A DNA stretch of 64,000 bases, from contig VZSE01015292.1 of assembly GCA_013398275.1 (NCBI GenBank), positions 206,584 through 270,583 of the forward strand, written 5' to 3'. Every line of letters begins with the position of its first letter. Within the stretch, counting starts at the first letter, position 1. The stretch comes from Promerops cafer. Taxonomy: Eukaryota > Chordata > Aves > Passeriformes > Nectariniidae. Under the pieces are notes generated by a model. It searched no databases and was not told the DNA's origin. It saw only the letters and a list, made by a program, of their open reading frames with translations. Of the stretch, positions 14,108 to 25,200 are shown in pieces. A program made the translations under genes and the position numbers.

Positions 14108-17100
14108 CTACCACTTGACTGGGCTTTGTCCTCGTGACTGTTCTGTCTTCACATAGGTGTCATACAGTTCTCTCAGATGCAGCAGCAGCTCCTCCAAGTT
14201 GTCTCCTGTCAGCGCAGACAACGCAATGACCCTCTCAGCTACCTGCTCCCTGAGGAGTGGCAGATTGATCCTGGACTGAGCAAGGTCAATCTTATTCCCA
14301 ATCACAACACAAGGCCTCTCAGACAAGCCTTTTTCATATGCTTCCAGTTCACATTTCAAGTCTTGCAGCTGAACCCACGGCTGAGGCACAGAGAGATCCA
14401 CCACGTACAAGAGGAAGCGGCAGCGCTCAATGTGCCTTAGGAAGGCCATCCCCAGCCCACGGTTCTGATGAGCACCTTTGATTAGGCCAGGAATGTCAGC
14501 AACTACAAGAGAAATTTCACAGTGAATCCAGCAGATCTGATGAAGCCCCTCCCAAAAATCCCCTCAGCCTTTTACTGGCCAGCATCAGTACTTCTAGAAT
14601 TATGTTGCAGTGCCTCAATACTAAAGCACAACACACGCTAAGTTTGATGCTGTTATCTTTTAAAACACCTAAATTTACATTACTCCAGTGCAGACAGAGT
14701 ACAGACTGACAGTTTGGCACTAAGGGTATCTACAAGTGAAGGTGAAATGGGCTTTCAGTAGAGTTCTGTTTGAAGCTCTTTAGAACTAGCAAGAAGTCTA
14801 CAGAACTCCTGAACCTATTTCTGCAGCATTTAAAGCATTTACAAAGGTGACACAAATTGCTCTCAAGGTACACACAACAAACTTCAAATTCTTACCTGCC
14901 ACTTGCTCGTAGTCTTGATAGTGGACAATGCCAACGTGGGGGTTTAGGGTTGTGAATGGGTAGGCAGCCACAGCTGGCTTTGCCCGGGAGATGGCTCTCA
15001 AAAGTGAGGATTTGCCAGCATTGGGAAAGCCCACCTGGAATACAAACACACAAATTTCTCAATCTTTAACAAATCTGCAAAATTCTGCTAGACCAGACAG
15101 TTATTCTGCAGTTGTTGGACTACATCAAGAACATTTTGCAGCAAAGCCTAACTTTCACAGCTTTGCCAGCTGATGTTAGAATACTTCCATACTCAAATAC
15201 AAAAATAGCTTAAGCTCAAAGTTGACTGAGAATTTTTCATTTCAGAGGATTATAAACCTGGTTTTAACAAAGTCAAAAGAGAAATACGGGGATGAAACAG
15301 ATGATTTGAACTTTATCATTTAGGAAAAAAAACCCCCAAAAACAAGAAAACAAACCAATTTAAAACAATTCTCTATACTGTACTGTTCATCTGCAGAACA
15401 AGCAGACAAAGCTGCTGTACATCATCAGCAATCACTGATGAATCTTGTTTCTCTATGTATAGCATGGATTTTAGCAGTAGGACAACACCAAGTAGCAAGA
15501 GAGTGACAGCTCTGTGAATCACTTTGGACACCCTTCTACCAAGTAACAGCGAGAAAGCATCGAGCTGCATCTCCAAACAAGCAAGCCAGGGGCTAAGAAA
15601 ATGCTATCTCACATTATTTCTTCAGTCAGTCAAGTGTCATCCTACAACCAAATGGAAGCTGAACCAGCAGAAACTCACCAATCCTGCATGAGCTGTTGTC
15701 TTGAGCTCCAGATGAAGGACTCTCTCCTGACCTGGCTCTCCTGGAGTAAATAATTTCGGAGCGCGGTTTTCATTGGAGAGAAAGAAGCGATTCCCTTTCC
15801 CTCCAGCTCCTCCATAAGCTGCAATGTACTCTTCTCCATGCTGAGTGAGGTCAGCCACAACTTGGCCATCCTCCTTCACCAGAGTACCTACAGGGACCTC
15901 AAAGGGAAGAGATGCAAGCATTACACTGAAGCTCAAAGCCTGCAGCAGATCCTCCACCGATCTCAGATTTGCTGAAAATCACTCCTGCATACTCTCAAGG
16001 TGAGGAACCCAGAAAGAGAACTGTATTTCAGGAAACTCACTTTCTGGACTCAAACAGCACCATCAGACATTTACCCTTCATTACACATGAGATTTGCTCA
16101 CAATAAGGTTCTCCAGCTTGAAAATCAGCCATGTACCCAGCTACCACACAGCAGGCAACATCCACTGACTTACTTTAACATACATGTGTGCACCATTAGC
16201 CCCATAACAGTTTTTGCTTCCTCCTCTCTCTCCGTGAAAACCCTGATAGAAGGTGAACACTGAAGAAAGTGATTTCATTTGCTGGTCAGCTGTAAAGCAA
16301 AAGACACACATTTTGAACACATTGCTTTAGTAAAACAGGCACAGAAAAGCCACCTCTTGGCTGTTCTTTCCCTTTTTGAATATTGCATGAGTGCACATCC
16401 TATTTACTGTCTCAACAATAACGTATCAGGGAAGACTAACATCAATCTAAGTCATGATGAAGTTTAACTGTCTGTACTTAGCTGCTTAGGTTTATTCATG
16501 TGGTCATTCCAAACCAAAATTAATTTGCTAGATTAGATTTTACAGCACGGTGGTGGTAAAAGCAGCTTTACTCATCTTAAGAGGAAAATTTTATCAGATC
16601 CCAGCCTTAACATAACACAATCAGGCACCATGCACTAAAGTATCTGTAAAATACCTCGGTTTTCAAAATTCTTTCTAAGGCTGTCAGTGTCATTTATGTC
16701 CTCCTTACCACAGCTCAGGACAAAACTTCAAAAGCAAAGACATCTCACAAAGAAATAACCATTTTAACCTTTTTGCCATTTACCATTTCTTCCCATCCAT
16801 GTAGGGCTGTTTCTGCTGGGGTGGGGTGTTAAGCAATAAGACAACAACACAGAACAGATTCAGTGAGGTTTACCTTTAAAAATGACATGACCCCCATCAC
16901 CTCCATTTCCACCATCAGGACCTCCAAATACTTTTCTGGGCTCACTGTGGAAGGAGTGGCCCCCTTCTCCTCCTTGTCCCCCAACCACGCGCACTTTCCG
17001 CTGATCCACGAAATAACGTGTCTGCAACAAGGGTGGGGGTTGTTCCCTTTAAGTACAATTTATCAGACTCATCTTCCAAGAAGTTTTAGTTAATAGGCAG

Positions 17101-19702
17101 ACCTGCTATTTTTTGGCCATGATGAATTCCATTCAACAGTAAAAAAAAAAAAAAGAAATCAGAACACTGAATCAGAACTCTGTTGCCATTCACAGATCAA
17201 CTAAATGCAGTGTACTGAGTGTAAAGAAAAACAGGTCTCACCTTTCAAGTGTTTTTAAGAACTTTTTTAAAAGCAAATGCCTCAGGCTATGTTGATGTAA
17301 CTTTACCTATCTCCAGAAAAGGAGCTGAAATTCCCAAGGGAAAATACTAGAGAATTCATTGACAGGTGGAATTGTTCACAGAGGGATGAAAAGAGAAAGC
17401 ATGACCGTGATCACAGTAACTTTCTAATTCTCAGTTACTAAGGCACTTCATAATGAGAATGGGCTTTAAGGGTCACTTCAAATGAACGGCACAAATAGTT
17501 CATGAGGCAGAAAATGTCTTATTAGTGTTATGATACCAAACTGAAAAAAACCCCCTCTCAACTGAACTTTTGATAATCAAATTTATACTACAACTAAAAA
17601 GCCTCTTTTAGAATGTATTTGGCACCACCACACGGCGAGAGAGTAAACTATGTGTTTTAATGGGAAGTGATTTATGGATCATTAGAAAATAAGATTTTCC
17701 AGAGACGTGTAAATAGAAAAATGAGGAATAAATTCTAGGACCCTGAAGTTTCTCTGAAATAAAGTGATGCTTGTTTGGTAGCTGACTACACCGTAAGACT
17801 GAAAAACCTGTGAGAAACAAAACAGTATTTTAGATTTAAAGCTAAAATACTATTTTACAGCTTTAGCTTTACTTTTTGCTTTCTAGACTTATGGATGTTT
17901 CCAGCCCAAAGAGGCCAAAGGGAAGGGGACCACTACTACGACCCCCGAGAACACCGAGAATGTCGCGGGGCAGACTCCTTTCCTCACTGTTCTGGAAGTC
18001 AATTATATTTCAGCCAGTATTTCCTCACTCCAGAAGCGCCAGCGGCGGGAGCTGTGTCTGAGGCACCCCGAACTCGCACAGAGCCTAGCACTTACCAGCT
18101 GCCGCTCCGAAATGNCAGCCGCTGCGGCGAAGCCGCGCCCCCGGCAGCCGCGGCCCGCCTCCCCTCAGCCCCGCCTCGGCCCGGCACCGCCGTGTGTGCC
18201 GAGAACGGCGCCCGTGAGGGCTGGGACGGCCCGCGAGTCGTAGAGTCCAGAATGGCTTGGGTTGGAAGGGATCTTAAAGATCGTTTCGTTCCACCCCCTG
18301 CCCCTTCCACTGTCCCAGGTTGCACCAAGCCCCGTCCAGCCTGGCCTTGAGCACTTCCAGGGGTGGAGCAGCCACAGCTTCTCCGGGCAACCTGTGCCTG
18401 GGCCGCCCGACCCTCACAGTACCGAGCATCCTCCTAATACCCCATCTAACCCTGCCCTCTGCCAGCTTGAAGCCCTTTCCCCTTGTCTTGTCACTCCAGG
18501 CCTTTGTAAATAGTCTCTTTCCGTCTTTCTTACAGCTTCCTTCAGGCACTGGAAGGCTNACTGAATCAGAACTCTGTTGCCATTCACAGATCAACTAAAT
18601 GCAGTGTACTGAGTGTAAAGAAAAACAGGTCTCACCTTTCAAGTGTTTTTAAGAACTTTTTTAAAAGCAAATGCCTCAGGCTATGTTGATGTAACTTTAC
18701 CTATCTCCAGAAAAGGAGCTGAAATTCCCAAGGGAAAATACTAGAGAATTCATTGACAGGTGGAATTGTTCACAGAGGGATGAAAAGAGAAAGCATGACC
18801 GTGATCACAGTAACTTTCTAATTCTCAGTTACTAAGGCACTTCATAATGAGAATGGGCTTTAAGGGTCACTTCAAATGAACGGCACAAATAGTTCATGAG
18901 GCAGAAAATGTCTTATTAGTGTTATGATACCAAACTGAAAAAAACCCCCTCTCAACTGAACTTTTGATAATCAAATTTATACTACAACTAAAAAGCCTCT
19001 TTTAGAATGTATTTGGCACCACCACACGGCGAGAGAGTAAACTATGTGTTTTAATGGGAAGTGATTTATGGATCATTAGAAAATAAGATTTTCCAGAGAC
19101 GTGTAAATAGAAAAATGAGGAATAAATTCTAGGACCCTGAAGTTTCTCTGAAATAAAGTGATGCTTGTTTGGTAGCTGACTACACCGTAAGACTGAAAAA
19201 CCTGTGAGAAACAAAACAGTATTTTAGATTTAAAGCTAAAATACTATTTTACAGCTTTAGCTTTACTTTTTGCTTTCTAGACTTATGGATGTTTCCAGCC
19301 CAAAGAGGCCAAAGGGAAGGGGACCACTACTACGACCCCCGAGAACACCGAGAATGTCGCGGGGCAGACTCCTTTCCTCACTGTTCTGGAAGTCAATTAT
19401 ATTTCAGCCAGTATTTCCTCACTCCAGAAGCGCCAGCGGCGGGAGCTGTGTCTGAGGCACCCCGAACTCGCACAGAGCCTAGCACTTACCAGCTGCCGCT
19501 CCGAAATGGCTCTTTTTTGCCTCAGCCGCCGGTCCTTGGCGCACCGGGCGCAGGTCGTGGAGAAAGCCGGCGGGCTGAGCAGGAGCAGGAGCGGCTTCCA
19601 GGGGCTGCGGCCGCTTCCCGCGGCCCCGCAGCGCCTCAGCGCGGCCCCGGCAGCGGCCGGGAGGACCGAGCCGCCCAGCCCGGCCCCACACAGCACCGCC
19701 AT
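14108..19702 (-). CDS. MTG2: Mitochondrial ribosome-associated GTPase 2 (Obg family)
   Basis: MTG2 (GTPBP5, ObgH1) is a mitochondrial GTPase that assists large-subunit mitoribosome assembly. Coding exons on the minus strand are 19490-19702, 16874-17021, 16174-16289, 15679-15897, 14896-15034 and 14108-14502. All have GT-AG borders and compatible phases, and they total 1230 nt, or 409 aa (human about 406). The start ATG is at 19700-19702. Exon 1 gives an arginine- and alanine-rich presequence. Exons 2-4 give the glycine-rich Obg fold (YFVDQ, GGPDGGNGG, YGGAGGKGNRFF). Exon 5 has the P-loop GFPNAGKSS (codons 234-242) and the switch I YPFTTL. Exon 6 has DIPG (281-284), NKID (348-351) and SAL (374-376), ending RGQSPVKW. 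Intron 1 is inflated by a mis-assembled 949-bp repeat; its real length is probably about 1.07 kb. Identification is firm. Confidence 0.95.
17166..18114. repeat. Copy 1 of a perfect 949-bp repeat (assembly artefact)
   Basis: This segment is repeated at 18560-19508 with a constant offset of 1394 and no difference that I can see. It covers most of MTG2 intron 1 plus the donor and the last 19 bases of exon 1 (18096-18114), then stops at a single N (18115). Perfect identity, with both ends of the copies on N joints, points to two overlapping contigs that were not merged. Confidence 0.9.
18116..18248 (-). promoter_or_regulatory. MTG2: GC-rich MTG2 promoter fragment, misplaced
   Basis: This is a very GC-rich, CpG-dense stretch between the N at 18115 and a CR1 copy. 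Its composition is that of a housekeeping promoter. It lies inside MTG2 intron 1 only because of the mis-scaffolding. If the contigs are reordered, it falls directly upstream of exon 1, after 19713. Confidence 0.55.
18239..18558 (-). mobile_element. CR1 LINE fragment, 3' portion
   Basis: The plus strand reads the reverse complement of the avian CR1 3' end. Recognisable blocks are 'agaatggcttgggttggaag', 'cctggccttgagcacttcca', 'ccacagcttctccgggcaac', 'ccccttgtcttgtcactcca' and 'actggaaggct'. It stops abruptly at the N at 18559. The missing continuation is at 19715 onward, so this is one CR1 cut in two by a misplaced contig. Confidence 0.88.
18560..19508. repeat. Copy 2 of the perfect 949-bp repeat
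   Basis: It is identical to 17166-18114. It starts directly after the single N at 18559 and continues without a break into the full MTG2 exon 1. This copy therefore belongs to the contig that truly carries the exon. Confidence 0.9.
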
Positions 19703-19714
19703 GGAGCGCACGGN

Positions 19715-20000
19715 GGCACCCCAAAGTTCCCCTAACCAGGCTGAACAATCCCGATTCTCAGCCTTTCCTCCGAGCAGAGCTGCTCCATCCCTCTGATCAA
19801 CTTGGTGGCCTCCTCTGGGCCCTCTCCAACAGGTCCGTGCCCTGAGGGGCAGAGTTCTCCCTCCCTTGCTGCCACGCCGGGGGATCAGCCCAGCACCCGG
19901 GGCATTTCTGGGCTGGGCCATGTCCAGCTCTCACCCACCAGCACCCCCCAGGGTACACGGGTACCCTGTGCTATCCATTCCATCTGCCACAAGAAAAGTA
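19715..20000 (-). mobile_element. CR1 LINE fragment, continuation
   Basis: CR1 consensus resumes immediately after the N at 19714. Blocks seen are 'ccaggctgaacaatcccgat', 'catccctctgatcaacttgg', 'ggcctcctctgggccctctc' and 'catgtccagctctcacccac'. This is the part that should follow the 'ggaaggct' end at 18558. The outer end near 20000 is approximate. Confidence 0.85.
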
Positions 20001-22235
20001 CCACCAAATCCACTTCCAGATAATATTTAAACTAAACAATTTTCAAGCATTCTGTATTACAAAACAGAAAATGATACAATTCATGGAAGAAGTCAAAATG
20101 CTGGCATCACTTTGTTTCCACATTAATACATAAAAATGGATGACACATTAAATAAACGTTTTGTTATTAACAATTAGAAATATTAACACCAAAAAATCAT
20201 GTATAAATTAGGAAATAAATGTACAAACTATTTCCAAAGTGCTCTTTCAAATACATTATATACACAACATTCACGAAGTTCTTAATGTAAGACATTTCAG
20301 ATTGATGTAATGTTGCTGTTTCGGTTTAAGTGTTGTTCATATTCTCCCAAAAGCATTTCAGCACTTTCAAAAACCACATAAAAGGTGTATTCCCAAACTG
20401 GCAAACTGGCAAAGAGTAATATTGCATTCTTCTGGCTACCTGCAATAGTAATTATTATAAAGAAAACAATCTTACTTCCTTTCTGTCCCTTGCTATTTGA
20501 GAGTACTTATTTGTATGAAAACACCAGCAGGAAAGATGAGAGAAATGAGGACTGACTATAAAAAGTCTTCTATTTTACCAGTAGTTGAAATTATTAACAT
20601 AGGAAGGACAGTGCTTGGACAACATTAAATAGTAAACTCTCTAGTTGTCCAGTTAAAGATTTTCTTCTAAAGGAAAAAAAAAAAGCAATTAATTGAGAGA
20701 TGTTGTGTTTTCCTTGTGGTCTTCTTTTTTCAAAATATAAAGTACTCGAAATCCCATAAATAACACCAGCCAGACAAAGAAAAGGAGAAAATCCTACACA
20801 GTGTATTTACTTTAGACTGTAAATTAGCAGTTAATCTCATATCAAAAAATGTTTGTGGGCTACAGCCACTCCAGCTTTTTGCTTCAGAGAAATTTGGACA
20901 CAGTATTTTGTTCAACATTTATATAAGCACTTCAAAAGTGCCTTTTTTTTCACCCCCCCCAAGACTTTATAAGAACATATAAAACTGAATAGAAGCGACT
21001 TACATTATTCATACTGATTTTTACATACCACTAGTTTTTCTCTCTAAATTCTCCCTCTATAGGTATTCTCTCACTGGTTGACCCCATTAATAGCTCCCCT
21101 CTCTATATGCATAATAGTGTCTCACAATTAAAGCTGAATTTAATTGCTTGTCTGCAATAAAGATGCTTTTTTTTCTTTTACCTCTGAACTATTTTTCTGT
21201 CAAGCTACAATAGGAAAATAAAAGTGGTGATGAGCTGTAAGAACAACAGACCAACAAATCTGACAATATTTATGGTTATAATGCTTGCTGGGGAATCTGA
21301 GCAAGGGCAGCGCAAGAATCAGAATAAGGAAGGATGCCAGCCACCTGCTTGCAAAATTTGGCACGAAAATGTATATGCAAGTTATAAAATTTGGAGTAGG
21401 ATATTCAAGACAGGACTTCTGCCAGATGTTTTTCTCAGCTAAGCACGATATGAAGCAATACTGACGTCGAGCAGGCTGACACTGCAGGTCTCAGAGCTCC
21501 CTTCTGTTTTTCTTTCCACGACAGAAATACCTTTGTTTTACATGGACATATAAAAGGTGCCTCTACTTATTAACATTTCTATGATCATAGGTTTGGATCC
21601 TCTTTCTGTACCTTTCACAACAGAAATGTGGACTTATGCAGATTACTGAATTAGAGGATTTGGGTAGGAAGGTATTATAGAAGTTGCAGTTATTTTTTTG
21701 TCATATAGCGTAGAACTGTCATTTTATAAGGAATGTATCCATCCCCTTGTTCTGTAGAAGTAAACTGAAGAGCCATGGATTTTGGAGGCTGGCAGGTAAT
21801 CTTCAATGCATCCAGTTAAAAAAAGATCAATAACTTACCACAGGGAACTTCCCTGGACTGAGATGTGACTGATGGGCTTTGCATTGAGCCAGACTGCAGA
21901 ACAACCTGGCTGTTTTCCAGAACGGGGCACAACTGTGATCTAATGATCCTAAAGCTATTCAGAAACATCAAGAACGGGACAAGAGGGGGTAAATGGAAAA
22001 CTTCTGCATTGTATCAACATACAGTACTATACACAGCACCAAATATCAAACCATTAAAGCATTGTCTTGTTACCAGTAGTGCACTGCTTCATATCCAGCA
22101 TGAAATGAACACTGTTCACATACAGACGCTGCTTTGTGCTAAGGGGTAACCAACATATTACAATTAATCAAAACTGCCTGTACACCCAGTTCAAAAGATT
22201 GAGATACTAGGAATCTGACATAGCACTGTATTCTT
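20001..22235 (-). other. SS18L1: SS18L1 3'UTR plus MTG2-SS18L1 spacer
   Basis: This AT-rich stretch follows the SS18L1 stop and has no supported exon. On the minus strand an AATAAA overlaps the stop codon itself, and an ATTAAA variant lies at 21139-21144. The UTR may run about 1.1 kb or more. The boundary with the upstream region of MTG2 cannot be placed. Confidence 0.45.
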
Positions 22236-25200
22236 TTATTGCTGGTAATTTCCATATTGTCCCTGAAAAAAAAAAAAAAAAAGAAATGTTGAAGGATAAT
22301 ATATTGGAGGCTTACTGCTTAGGCAATTTCTTTTGGTCTGTGAATTTTACAAGACCTACTGAAGTATCACCCATATACCTGCACCAAATTATCAGACAGA
22401 TTTATAGACAGAGCTAACAGCCAGATCTGCTCTTCAGAGCAGAGATTTAGACAAGTTACCTGCTCATAGCCATAAGGCCTCTGTTGCTGAGCGGATGGGC
22501 CTGTCTGGGAAGCTCTGTAACTTCCATATTGCTGCCCCTGTCCCTGTTGGTAGCTGGAATACTGTGAAGAGGCTCCTTGTGCAGGACCTGAGAAGACAGT
22601 AAAATCCATTACACGCAGTAAAATCCATTACAGGCTTGATTTGCTGGGGGAGTTCTTAAGAGTTAACACAATCTAAAACATGATGCTGACAAAGTAAGCT
22701 CTGTGAGTAAGAGCTGTGAGTAAATTCTGCCCAGACCTCACCTCTAGGTTTACACTAGGAGGTGTTAATACTAATAATGATGTAGTTGCAGCAGTGTAGA
22801 CTTCAGGTTTTGAACTTGGCTCAAAAAATGTCATAATACTTCTGAGTGAAGCCTCTCTGAAATCTGTATTGGTACAGCTCAGTTATGACCTCTATGCAAA
22901 CTACCTGGCCTTTATTTTAGTAACAACTGCACGTTTACATTCCTATCTAATCTGGCTGTGCCACCACAAGCAACAGAGGAGTGATTCTCTGGACTGTTGA
23001 TGTTCTTTTTCATGTCAGCTCAGAAGCACTAGGTGTGTAGGAGGCCTGGGAACCCAGGCAGTGACCTTCTGCTGATGTTTAACACAAAGTCAACATGAAG
23101 AAAATATCTATTTCCTAACTTCTATCAAAAGAGAGAGGGATTCAGGATGGAACACAGTGCTATACTAATGTATGTTACTGCCCAGAATCCCCTTACTAGA
23201 TCTTTGGCTAATTTTGGTACATTGGTAATCCAAGGTTAATCAAGGAAATAGTTTACAGCCTATTTTAGCTTAGGAATGGAGGCATCAGGGTGAAACACTG
23301 CAAACACTTGACCAGCCACTGAGAGTTTTCTTACCATATCCTTGCTGTTGTCCTGGGTAACTCTGTTGATTTGGGTATTGCTGCTGGGAATATGTTTGCT
23401 GTTGTGCAGCTCCCTGTTGATATCCTGCCTGCTGCTGGCTGTACTGAGAATTTCCTGGAGAGGGAAATATTGGAATTGTTTGGTCATAGATGAGGCAGGT
23501 ATTTCACTGTACAGGTGGATCATAAGGAAAACAAAGGCATAAGGAGCCTTGGTCTGTAACTCATACACAAATGCTATTCTTAGAAAGAGATGATTGGATT
23601 TTGCCAAGCAAGATGTTTATTTCTCAAGTGATTTTTAATTCTTTTGAATAGGAGAGTTATTTATACACATCACTAAACAAACAAACAACCTGTTCCCCAA
23701 AGTATTTTTTTTACCCCAGAAGGGCTGTAGAAGAAAAAATCACAAGAAAAAATCACAAAGATAAGTCTGCCAGGGTAAATAGCTGCTTTCTCAAGAAGCC
23801 CTCTCGTTGTATTTTCTTCTAGATAATGATGTTTATTCATATATCCCAGAAAGGCCACTTATCTAGTTGTTACTGATATTTTCTTTCAAATACCTATGAT
23901 GGAAATTCCATTTGCTGTATCCTGAAACAACAAAATGAACAGAGGCTCTATAGATGACATCGCTTCTCCTGAATGCCACCTTGCTGCATCATGATTCAGT
24001 TAATATTACCAGTTAATTTAGAGTTCAGATATCTTAATAATATATTGAATTTACTGTTAAGATGTTGCTGTATTTTCCTACCTCCTTCATAGTAGTGTTG
24101 TGTAGAGTCGTCAAACGACCGGTCATAGCTCTGCTCAGTATAGGATGACTGCTGGTAGGCATAATCACCATGTCCTGCAAGGAGCCACAAAGATTTGTCA
24201 GATACATTCTTAATGGAACCATAGACAAAGTGTTGAATATATATTTAATATATATTATGAAGCTGCTTATGCACCAAGATGAGGCTAAGAGCAAATACAG
24301 ACCCCCTAAGGAGAATATTGACCACATGGCAAGGAAAGTCACACCAAGGGATAAAACTCTTGTCTTTACTAATCCAAACTGGGCTTTGGGCTCTTTTTGG
24401 AGCAGTTTATATAGCAGGGTGCACCGTGTGCATGTTTTGTACCAGGCTCCCATCCCCTGGGATTCTAATTTTCCAGCATTTAAATTGGAAATGAAGCATA
24501 ATAGGTTTGCCATGTCCTTGGACGTGGCAGTGGTGGTGCTCTGCCCTTTAGCAGTACCACCGTGAGCCCAGCTCAGAGGAATTACCATCTGGATAGTATT
24601 GCTGGTTCATAGGTTCTGATGAGCCTTGGCCATGGCTGTACTGCTCACTGTAATATTCCTCCTGACCCATGTACTGCTGCGAGGAACCTGCAAGGCACAA
24701 GACAAGGCAAACTGAGCCTGTGGACTCCTAAGGACTGGGTTTCTCTTATCTAATATATTTTTTTTAAGAAAACAAAGTTTATGTCTGGAAAAGCAAACAA
24801 TTGAGAGCAGTTATGAAGATGTTTTGCTGACTAGAAAAAGGAAATAAATTTGTATTCTCGGACAATGACGGTTGAAATTGAAATCACACAACAGTCAGTA
24901 ACACATCCTAGAATCACTCACTTCTGCAGCAACACCAAAAGTAAGGGCTACATTTCATCTACTAATCTGAGTTATTAGAAAGCACAGGAATGGATTCCAT
25001 GCTCAAGAGCACAGTCAGATTTAAATATATTTTCATTAATACATTAATTTGTTTCTTAGCAAAATTCAATTTATTTTAGAAGCAGTCTAGCAGCTTTATT
25101 ACCTCTTAGAACTTTATCCAGAGAGGTCTTAGAGCATGGTAGTTATCCTCTGGTGTTTTCCTTTCCTTGGCCTAATTTTTCATTTCAGTTGCTGGCAAAC

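Noticed and set aside
17608..19214. Duplicated small ORFs suggesting a true tandem gene duplication
   Set aside because: Both copies lie in MTG2 intron sequence, look identical, and are bounded by single-N joints. This is an assembly duplication.
24034..24588. 184-codon minus-strand open frame
   Set aside because: It is a shifted frame running over SS18L1 exon 8 and the adjacent intron. The true exon is 24082-24174.
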